Positions 55,991-64,000 of a stretch of 64,000 nucleotides of DNA are shown one piece after another. The first letter of the stretch is position 1. Each line of letters begins with the position of its first letter. Source of the DNA: Batkoa obscura (taxonomy: Eukaryota > Entomophthoromycota > Entomophthoromycetes > Entomophthorales > Batkoaceae); NCBI GenBank assembly GCA_030770535.1, contig JASVEC010000010.1, forward strand, positions 1,302,001-1,366,000, written 5' to 3'. A model generated the notes under the pieces. It did no database searches. It was not told the DNA's origin and saw only the letters and a list, made by a program, of their open reading frames with translations. The position numbers and the translations under genes were made by a program.

Positions 55991-56739
55991 TTTTTGTTAA
56001 GCCACTTTTTCATATATTCTTGCTTCAAACAGGTATATGAAATATTAATTTTATGTTAAACAGTTTAACAGCTCTAAATGAAATATGCAGTTTCCTTTAT
56101 GATGATATATTTTAGCAGAAATTGTATCCCTTATACTCACATTCTTATCTTATAGGCTCATAAAATTATAGAAGTCCGATTTATTTTATTGTATGTATTT
56201 AATAAAAGCTTGTTATCATTTTATTTTACTTTAAACTACTAGTAAAATATAAATATTAACATATATCTGTATTCACTAGAATCTATATCAAAATAACCTT
56301 TAAACCAATAACATAGTACTATATGAAAACAGTTTCTCGGACCTATACCTAAGTAGTTAAATCCTGATGATATGAATAATATTCGATAAACTTGTTTATG
56401 AAATTAGAACATTATAAAAGTCATGTTTTGAATTCCCAAGTTTTGTTTTTATCACCTGTTTCTCTATTTATTAAACATACGTCTAATACCTATGCTATAA
56501 TGTTTTTGAATATACCACAATATTTGTAAGATTGTGACCTAAAATATATGACCTAAAATATATGACTCTTTCAATAACATGATAAAAAACTTTAGATATA
56601 TAACTCTATTAAAAATAAATGAGACTGATTTGTTAGGCAGCTTTTAGTAAATCAATCTCATTTATTTTGAGTATAGTTATAATGCTGTATAAAATTAAGA
56701 AAAATTTATCTGTATACAGTTCTAAATATGGCTTTAATA
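55991..56739. other. Intergenic with one hairpin
   Basis: No gene recognised. The only structure seen is the inverted repeat at 56612-56668. Confidence 0.45.
56612..56668. repeat. 20-nt inverted repeat with 17-nt loop
   Basis: AAAATAAATGAGACTGATTT and AAATCAATCTCATTTATTTT pair at 19 of 20 positions. It might be the remains of a small TIR element or an RNA hairpin; nothing decides between these. Confidence 0.55.
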
Positions 56740-56841
56740 CGACGATGTTTTTTTTGGTTTCATTACTTTTTCATTTTTTTTAAGCGCTATTTGAATGGAA
56801 ATATTGTCAGCAAAATTCTTAAACAAGAAAATACATCCCCA
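56740..56841 (+). mobile_element. MITE copy 28
   Basis: CGACGATGTTTTTTTTGGTT ... AAATACATCCCCA. Confidence 0.77.
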
Positions 56842-57670
56842 CAGAGTGAAAAAAATTGGTGACTTCATACTTATAAATTCTTATGCTTGAATGCTTTATA
56901 TGAGTCTTCAAATCGTAAACCTTAAGTTTTTAAAGATTCTAGCTTATAACATTATTCAGAAAGTGATTGAGCTGTGCTATAAACACAAAACTTGTATATA
57001 AATTTATGAAGTTGGCAAATGTTTTAAATCAGGTTTAAGATGTGGCAATTAAATTTATACATAATGTGATTCTAAGTAAGCAGGATCTATCTATATATGG
57101 ACTTAAAGATTAAAAAACATCGTTAATTAAATTTCAAAAAATATGTCCACCTATGAAATTTTTGGATTGAGCTCCTGACTATTCTATAGCAATGGTTTTT
57201 TATTCCGATATAACAACTTATATTTCTAATTCTGTTACATAAATCAAAATTATAAAACAAAAAATATTTTATACATATTTAAAAAAATTGTATATTACCT
57301 TTAAATTTCTTAGTTTTATATGCTAAAAATTAGTTTAATAGAAATGGTTTTTATTTTAATAAAAAGCAATCTGTTTTTTCGCTTTAATAAATAAAGATAA
57401 GAACTTTATCTTCTACACTATTTAGGTTAGAGCATAAAGTGGAAATCATTGTAGAACTGGTTGCATTTAGATATCATTCGTTGTTTTAATTTATCAATTT
57501 CTTTTATATAAATTTAGGCTTTTAGTTTACTTGTAGCTCTTATATTACATAAAAAATTAAAAATAAAACAAACAATAACAAGCATCCAAATGTAACTAGT
57601 TTTTTCAGCGTTTTCCCATTAACTTTATAAATTCATTCTAAAATGGTACTTAAATTGCTTTTTTTACAAA
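56842..57670. other. Intergenic, nothing recognised
   Basis: About 830 nt of AT-rich DNA without a recognisable feature. Confidence 0.45.
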
Positions 57671-57768
57671 TGGGAATGTTTTTTTTGACTTCATTATTTT
57701 TCCATCTTTAAGCGCTATTTGGGTGGAAAATTGTTAGTAAAATTCTTAAATATAAAAATACATCCCCA
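57671..57768 (+). mobile_element. MITE copy 29
   Basis: TGGGAATGTTTTTTTTGACT ... AAATACATCCCCA, flanked by AA on both sides. Confidence 0.8.
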
Positions 57769-58441
57769 AATAATATTTGAAAATTGCCCCATTAGGGAAT
57801 ATATTAAATCAAATCATGTTTCTATAATTTTTTAATACATCACTAGAAAAACGAAGTATATTTACTGTATTTTAGCGAAAACTAGTTACAAAACTTTGAA
57901 ACTCAAAGCAATGAAGTTAAATGGAAAATATCGTATTATATAAATATGTTGGAAAAAAATAAAAAAATAAATGCGGCAATATAATATTTGAAAAATAAAA
58001 AAAAAGATTAAGCATGATATATTATTTTAATATACATCAAATTCTTTAAAAACACTAAATTGATTACTTATTTAAATGTTTCTAAAAGGCACGTTTAGCT
58101 TAAATTAATAGCAAGAAAAACTACTTACATTGCAGATATAACAAGCAGATTGTTATATTGATGAAGCGTGCTACCTTATATTGATTTGTTATGTTGCTTA
58201 CTAAATTCCATTAGCTCTTCATTAATTTCATATAAAGAGTTAGATTTACAATAACACTCGTTCTTCTATAAAACTGCATCATATTAATTTATTCTTGAAT
58301 CATAGCTCTCATTCGCATCCTGACCTATTCTCATGAGTATAAACCAAATGCAGTATTAATACAATGGCTAAAAATAAAATATTCTCTAAAACTTAAAAAA
58401 GTGACTACACTAAGAAGGATTAATTGAAATAGAGTAGAATA
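57769..58441. other. Intergenic, nothing recognised
   Basis: AT-rich, no gene. Confidence 0.45.
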
Positions 58442-58490
58442 TATGGGGATGTCTAGATTTTTTTGATTTTTTATCCAATTTTTAAATATC

Positions 58491-58953
58491 GTGAAATCTG
58501 GTACTCAATGTTTGGAGCCAAGAACAGCTATTGCTGGGTTGACCAGACTATAAGCTGAAAGGTCTTAGTTTGTGTGACTAAGATAGACTTGGATTATGAA
58601 AAATAGTACGTAATAGGCTAAAGACTATGCAGAACAAATAAAATAGACAATACTAATGTAAAATCTAGGTAAAATACTATTAAGAAAACTTGGTGGCTTT
58701 ATTAAATGTTCGAGATATCAGGAAATAATTCAGTTAAAAAGCTTCGAACTACTATACTCTGTAAACTCTTTTATACTCCGGTAAGTATAAGTATCAAAAC
58801 GAGGGGAGAATATTCTTTGAGACGAAGATAGAAATTCTCATATCAAATCAAACTAAGAACGTGGGGTTGATTTTCTCTGAACTCGAGAACACAACAGCTT
58901 AGGCGATTGTTATGCTATAACTAACCATGGGACTGACAAAGCGATATTTCACA
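58491..58953 (-). repeat. Solo LTR inside T5, no target duplication
   Basis: Family copy in reverse orientation. The two flanks come from distant parts of the transposon (near the left TIR and mid-ORF), so the LTR marks a deletion, perhaps by recombination between two LTR copies. Confidence 0.75.
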
Positions 58954-59535
58954 CAATCAATGTAAACTTTGTCTATTGTTTTATCATCTTTTAAATATAA
59001 TACACCAAAACCTAATACTGATATAGCTTGTTTATTATGATGATCTAGATTTATTGAATCTGATCTTGTTCCTATTTCCATATTTTTTTTAAAATCTAAA
59101 ATCATTATACAACTTTTATTATTTAATTTTTTAATAGTTTCTTTAAATGTGTTTTTTTGAGTATTAATATAAAATTTATGTGGGGGTACTTTTTGGTTTT
59201 CTCACTTTTTCCATTTTTAAAGTGCTATTCTATTCAAGTGGAAAAGTTGCTAGTAAAATTCATAAACAAAAAAACACATCCTCAAACCTTGATAAAATAG
59301 TTGAATTATTTAATAAATATTGTATAACTTCAATTTGCCCATTTTTGATTTTTTTACATTTTTAATAATAGGTTGTAGTGTTAGTATTTTATCATTATCA
59401 GATATTTTTAAATAGTCATATTGATTTCTACTTATATTGAATCCAAGACTTTTACATTTGTCAAAAGAATATACTGAGGCTATAGTTACTAATAATGCTG
59501 CTTACTGGTTTTTACTTCATATTTCTTCTAATATA
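58954..59535 (-). pseudogene. Transposase fragments of T5
   Basis: Plus-strand 58960-59178 translates on the minus strand to MILDFKKNMEIG ... ISVLGFGVLYLKDDKTIDK, i.e. the first catalytic block region. 59285-59535 covers the region before it. Many substitutions, stops and one MITE in between. No functional protein possible. Confidence 0.75.
59181..59284 (+). mobile_element. MITE copy 30, in T5
   Basis: TGGGGGTACTTTTTGGTTTT ... AACACATCCTCA; contains a short internal duplication (CTATTCTATTC). Confidence 0.77.
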
Positions 59536-59633
59536 TGGGGATATATTTTTGTATTTAAGAATTTTGCTAACAATATTTCCACTCAAATAGTGCTTAAAAA
59601 ATGGAAAGGTAATGAAACCAAAAAAACATCCAC
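59536..59633 (-). mobile_element. MITE copy 31, in T5
   Basis: TGGGGATATATTTTTGTATT ... AAACATCCACA, TA on both sides. Confidence 0.78.
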
Positions 59634-59801
59634 ATAATTAAAAAAATCAGCTATTTAAATAGAATAATTAAACCTTTTAAATAAAAAGATTCAACTTCAA
59701 GCTTTTTTAAATTTAACCAATCACACACTAAGAACTTATTAATTTAAACTTAAAGTTTGAATTAATTTTTAAGAAATTTTGAAATAATTTGGGTATCCTC
59801 G

Positions 59802-60503
59802 TATACTATTAATGCTTAATAATAAAATAAAACCTAAAAATAATATTTTAGCACTTATTTTATACATTTTTATTATTATTAGCTTGTGACTGAGATAAAA
59901 ACTACACAAAAAAAGTGCGAATTCTTATTTCATAACCTAGTATAAGAGATGAGGAATTATAAGTAGTATTCAAAGGGTAAAAAAGGCCAACTGCCCATCT
60001 ACAACCATTACAATATTAAAATACCGATTTGATAACATGCTTACCAGCATTTTTATTAAAACTACTTATTCTAGGAACAAAAAATAGATTGGAAATAGAT
60101 TACTTATAGTTTTAACGTTAAGTTTGTATAATGTCCCTATTTTTTTAGAATAAAAGCATAAGCAGATGAGAGACGTTCTAGTGCTAAATATTGTCCTTCC
60201 TTATTCAAGATCTAAAGTTCAAACCTTGACGAGCCAAAAAAGTGTCAATAACCCTTTAAGGGAGTGGAGTTTACATCGCCTATCAAAGTAACAAAAAGCC
60301 TACACTCTCCGCTATAGTCCTCTCATAATCTCTAGATCTTCAGTCTTTCTTTAGATACTATACAAATTGATTTTTTTAAAATCCTTATACTGCCTTCAAT
60401 AAACCAGAACATCCAATGTGAATAAATAAGAATAAAATCTGGTATTTTCAATGGGACGCATCAATAATCAGCCTGATTTTTGTTATTGGAATAAATTATA
60501 ATA
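59802..60503. other. Intergenic DNA duplicated from 46.8-47.4 kb
   Basis: Diverged counterpart of the DNA downstream of R7 (for example AAAACTACTTATTCTAGG). No gene read. Confidence 0.5.
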
Positions 60504-60604
60504 TGGGGATGATTTTTTTAGTTTCATTGCTTTTTCCATTTTTTAAGCCCTATTTGAGCGGAAAAATTGTTAGCAAAATTCTTAAACATAAAAATACATC
60601 CTCA
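60504..60604 (+). mobile_element. MITE copy 32
   Basis: TGGGGATGATTTTTTTAGTT ... AAATACATCCTCA, TA on both sides. Absent from the sister locus beside R7, so it came after that duplication. Confidence 0.83.
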
Positions 60605-60842
60605 TATAGTATCTATATTCAATCAATAGAACCAATATTTATACATAAATTAATAGATACGTAACAAATACATATGTAAAAAAATCTTTAACTACCAGCT
60701 CCTAATTTAGAAGGATTTTTTTATAAACTACTTCAAGCTTGAGTGATAAGAAACTTGAGGTATCAAAATTATTTAAGTTAATATTGACAAAAGCTTCGGC
60801 CTTTTATTATCTAAATTCAAGTTAGTTTATTTATACTTATCC

Positions 60843-61915
60843 TTACACGAAGCTACTCATAGTATCTATGTCATTACAAGACCTTTTCCTATTAACAAAT
60901 CTTAAATAGATTTCCTTAACTGCTGAATGTATAGTAGGATCACAACAAAAAGCGATAAAATTAAGTGTTCCTAGCATTCCTAAAGTAATATAAGTAAAAG
61001 CATCTAAACCGAGAAAGTCAGCACCACTTAGATCATAGATCGTTTTGCCTAATGCTAGACCAATATGAGTGAATATCATGATTATCGGGTATAATAAACT
61101 AAACTTCTTTTAGTAAGTTACGCATGATGTTATAAGACCTTACATTCTAGAAGCAAGCAGCTTAATGTGTTTGATACTTTCAAGTAATCGGCTATTATCC
61201 GTTGCCAGTTTTTGCTCTTCTGTTATAGTTAATCCACGATATAATTTTATCAATACTAAAATCACAACGATTAACAAATAAGCCATACAAACAAACATAA
61301 CTAAAGGGTTGGTAAAGAAATGAAATGTTCTAGCAAAAGCTTCATCGTCTGTTTTAAGATAACATCCATTGAAATCACTATATCCAAACAGTCCCATAGC
61401 TATATAGATTATATTAGTATAAATTTATAAGTACATAAGAGATTAATATACCAAGTGGTGGAATAGTAATTATTAGAGTAAGTAAAATGGATCCAATCCA
61501 GTAAGCTGCTTCAATTTTATTTGTCGTTTTAACTCCATGTATAAAAACTAATTGTAAATTGATTCCAATACAAAGGTTAAGAAAGCAATAAAGTAAAGGA
61601 AAAGCCACACCTTGATAGCCAATAAAAGGGCATAATGTTGATTCGGGAGTAGCATATACGCGAGCCCAAAGTGGGACAGAATGTAACCAGATATCATAGC
61701 ATGAAATAGCAGTTTGTAACCTAAGAGTCACCCTATTAACTAATTTAAAATCATGCATTGCTATTCATTTTTAATCTATCTTAAGTTAAATGATATTATA
61801 AATTACATAATGCTATCATTGTCAGCACCACTAGCGAAGCAAAGGTAAGTGAAATTTTTGAAATTACTGGGTATATTTGTTTATTTATATAATCTGCATA
61901 TTCTTCTTCATTCAT
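60843..61915 (-). CDS. R11: seven-transmembrane GPCR-like receptor, hybrid loop/tail
   Basis: Exons 61915-61807, 61760-61452, 61399-61144 and 61098-60843 join in frame to 309 aa, all with GT...AG introns. N-terminus MNEEEYADYINKQIYP. Exons 2-4 and introns 2-3 are almost identical to R7 (SVPLWARVYATPESTLCPFI, NGCYLKTDDEAF, KLYRGLTITEEQKLATD). The tail diverges after LRFVN and ends SSFV. The last codons differ from R7 only silently (TTT/TTC, GTA/GTG), which supports this stop as the true end although the type B tail is longer in R3 and R10. Its intact donor makes it the better functional candidate of the pair. Confidence 0.86.
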
Positions 61916-61980
61916 ATTTCGGTGTAATTTGAACTTCAAAAGTTTTTTTTTATACAATCTCAATTTAAGCTATTCTACTG

Positions 61981-61990
61981 TATATATACT
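61981..61990 (-). promoter_or_regulatory. TATA box of R11
   Basis: AGTATATATA on the minus strand, 66-75 nt upstream of the ATG. Confidence 0.42.
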
Positions 61991-62041
61991 TATTTTTCGA
62001 ACTTTTTTTTCAATCTTGTTTAAACAAGTATAGTATTCATT

Positions 62042-62135
62042 TGGAGATGTATTTTTTTAAGAATTTTGCTAACAATCTTTCTGCTTAAATAGCGCCTAAA
62101 ATGGAAAAAGTAGTGAAGTTAAAAAAAACATCCAC
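62042..62135 (-). mobile_element. MITE copy 33
   Basis: TGGAGATGTATTTTTTTAAG ... AAACATCCACA; 5 nt shorter than average. Confidence 0.77.
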
Positions 62136-63033
62136 ATTTTCTAATTAAAACTTTAATACATCTGAATTTTATTAAAGGTCGAAGTGGATGTCTTAAACTT
62201 GAATTTGATGAGTAGAAAATAGGAAAAATTAATATGATTAAAGCTCAGTAAATACAGGTTAAAAACGCCCAATCTACGTTTAGATTATGGCATAGTAAAC
62301 GTGATTTTTATGAGTTTTAAAATGATTAAATAAAGAATCAAAACTATTTTTAACAAAACGTGATATAGTAAAAATGAATAAAAATGATATTTTGTTCTAC
62401 TTATTAATTTCGTGATGAAATTTTTAATTTTTAAGGGATGAGTTAAATTTTCAACAAACAGCAGTTGTAACTCTATTGCAACCTAATTTGTGGTAATCTT
62501 TAAAGCAGGATGTTTACTCATTTGTTTTTATAAACCATAATGGTTTTTTAAACTGATTTTAGTAAAATTTATCCTTAAATAAATAGTTAACTAAGTCCTA
62601 AAAGAGCTGCAACATCTGTAAGGATGTTTTTAAAACTATCTCTTTTTCCAATGGAGTTTCATTGGCAAAAGTGATTGATTACAACCATAAAATTAACTAT
62701 TTCAATATCAAGTCATATTTTTTAAAATAATTTTATATAGTAAAACAAATGCTTGAGTAAAAATATACTGTACATTATATTGCAATATATATATTATCCC
62801 CAGTAACTTCTCTATTAAACATTGCTCTTTTTGTTGAAGAAAATCTCACTATATAAATCTGATAAAAAAATAAAGAAATAACAGTGAGTTTGAAAAATTC
62901 ATTTAAAAAATATAAACTATTGACTTACTTATTGTACTAAAATTTAATAACCTATGGCTCTGTTTTTCTATACTATAATCAAATGCTATTTATTATTTAA
63001 AGCTATCAATAGCTCAATTAGTTTTTATAAATA
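62136..63033. other. Intergenic, nothing recognised
   Basis: About 900 nt AT-rich DNA; no gene or repeat seen. Confidence 0.45.
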
Positions 63034-63200
63034 GTGATATTGTTTATGTATAATTATTTAATTTTACAACTTACTAAAGATGTTCTAAGGACGCTTAGCT
63101 TTATAAAATTTCTCGTTGATCCAATTGTACGCTATGAATTTAAAATCCTATACTATATAATTGTAAAAAATCAAGAGATTCCTTTTACTTTCGATCCCTT
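63034..63200 (+). pseudogene. Receptor relic D (TM7 and tail)
   Basis: Translates to DVLRTLSFIKFLVDPIVRYE then FKILYYIIVKNQEI, which aligns with the family TM7/tail (GLLGTLNFIAFLLDPTVHHA, KVIYYR..KKQEI). Only this part of exon 4 remains; no other exons seen nearby. Confidence 0.65.
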
Positions 63201-63219
63201 CTGCCATCAAATTGGATGA

Positions 63220-63985
63220 ACATACGAAAATTTAATACTCCTTTTCCTCTGTTCCTTAGCTTCCTCTTCTTACATTTACTTCTTTTGTTTTCTTACCAGT
63301 TATATCCATCCATTCTTATAAATATTTCTATTGTGATGCTCATATGCCTATCTCCTTTTTTCTTCCTTGACGACAACTCATTTACAACAGATTCTCCCAT
63401 CTTGTTCAATGAAAAACTTTAATGTAATCTAAAACTATCTCTAAGTTCTGTAACCCAACTCTACCTCCCTTACTTATTCCATCTATTTCTCATCCCATAT
63501 CTTTAATTATAGACTACCCTGTTACTCCTTTTACTCCTCCTTAGCCTTTTAATGTTCTTGAAATAAAACACTAAAATGATACTACTACTAAATTTTAAAA
63601 AAATTAAGAGGTGAAAAGCATTGTAAGCTAATGAATCAAATAGTTTTACTAAAGTTAGTCACGAATGTATGGAGGAAAGTCAAAGAATGTAAATATAAAT
63701 CTATTAAGAATTTTAATGACGAGATTAATGTCATTTATGAATATATGAAATTTAAAATTTATTGAATGATTGTTTTTTGAGATGGAAAGAAAATACAATG
63801 TAAAATTGCCATCAATTCTATTATTAGTAGTTTTTCTTTATAATTATATATCAAATATAATTAATCTAATTGATACGGAGTCTTTTGCACATTATATTTA
63901 AAATAAAAAAATATACCAATGTAAAAAAGGGATTTTTATCTTCCCTTTAAACCATTTTTATCAAACTTTTTGATTTACCATCATA
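63220..63985. other. Intergenic, nothing recognised
   Basis: Pyrimidine-rich around 63235-63560 (many CTTCCT/TCTTTT runs), with a short hydrophobic ORF that looks like a composition effect. Confidence 0.42.
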
Positions 63986-64000
63986 TGGGGATGTATTTAT
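63986..64000 (-). mobile_element. MITE copy 34, cut by the window edge
   Basis: TGGGGATGTATTTAT after CATCATA; the first 15 nt of a reverse-orientation copy. Confidence 0.65.

Larger units (their letters stand above)
58444..59801 (-). mobile_element. T5: degenerate T1-family copy with nested LTR and two MITEs
   Basis: Left end TGGGGATGTCTAGATTTTTT, right end ...GGGTATCCTCG, TA on both sides. Inside are a solo LTR, transposase fragments and two MITEs. The sequence from the left TIR to mid-ORF is missing and the LTR spans the gap. Confidence 0.78.

Noticed and set aside
63216-63422. Hydrophobic 68-codon ORF near the right edge
   Set aside because: It lies in a pyrimidine-rich tract, so Phe/Leu/Ser runs are expected; it does not align with the receptor family.
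1-64000. tRNA, rRNA or CRISPR features
   Set aside because: No cloverleaf-like gene with A and B boxes, no rRNA-like stretch and no regularly spaced identical repeats were found by reading; the dispersed repeats are MITEs and LTRs.

Overview
This window looks like an AT-rich nuclear contig from an early-diverging fungus. The genes carry many tiny introns (about 43-110 bases, GT...AG), the conserved genes are fungal or eukaryotic (VPS28, ZIM17/DNL zinc finger, an SSH4/EAR1-like SPRY adaptor, a secreted M64 peptidase), and the dominant gene family is a lineage-specific seven-transmembrane receptor. From memory, expanded 'family A GPCR-like' genes are typical of entomophthoroid fungi such as Conidiobolus. 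That placement is an inference, not shown by the sequence.

Layout. 0-6.5 kb: edge of a solo LTR, receptor R1 and an intact DDE-type transposon (T1). 6.5-12.4 kb: two decayed ABC-transporter genes separated by a second intact transposon (T2) and a reversed fragment of the same family. 12.5-17.6 kb: convergent receptors R2 and R3 with a large LTR palindrome between them. 18.5-31.3 kb: MITE-rich DNA, receptors R4 and R5 lying in two copies of a segmental duplication, each with a decayed receptor beside it, and a transposon (T3) carrying nested insertions. 31.6-37.1 kb: a repeat-free island of four conserved genes (bacterial-type glycyl-tRNA synthetase, VPS28, ZIM17, peptidase M64). 38.7-43.1 kb: a receptor relic, an intact transposon carrying a solo LTR (T4), and the SPRY/PPxY membrane adaptor. 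45.4-63.2 kb: receptors R6-R11, more MITEs, a degenerate transposon (T5) and a receptor relic.

The receptor array is the main content: eleven spliced genes (nine with complete reading frames and tails, one with a GC donor, one with a shortened tail) plus four relics. Exon sizes are almost invariant (about 109/309/256/245/116 nt), and splicing was worked out by keeping the frame through every junction. Convergent neighbours share long identical tracts, introns included, but differ in the third intracellular loop and C-tail. This suggests ongoing gene conversion that leaves the signalling parts distinct. Most receptors have a TATA box 38-80 nt upstream, and at least four share a 33-nt box about 125-180 nt upstream that may be a regulatory site.

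The mobile DNA is dominated by one system: an autonomous TIR element with a TA target duplication and a 566-567 aa DDE-like transposase (three intact ORFs), and about 35 copies of a ~100-nt MITE that shares its terminal sequence and its TA target. Comparing duplicated loci gives true empty sites for several MITEs. Solo LTRs with 4-bp target duplications lie mostly inside or beside the transposon copies. No internal retroelement region, rRNA, convincing tRNA gene or CRISPR array was seen.
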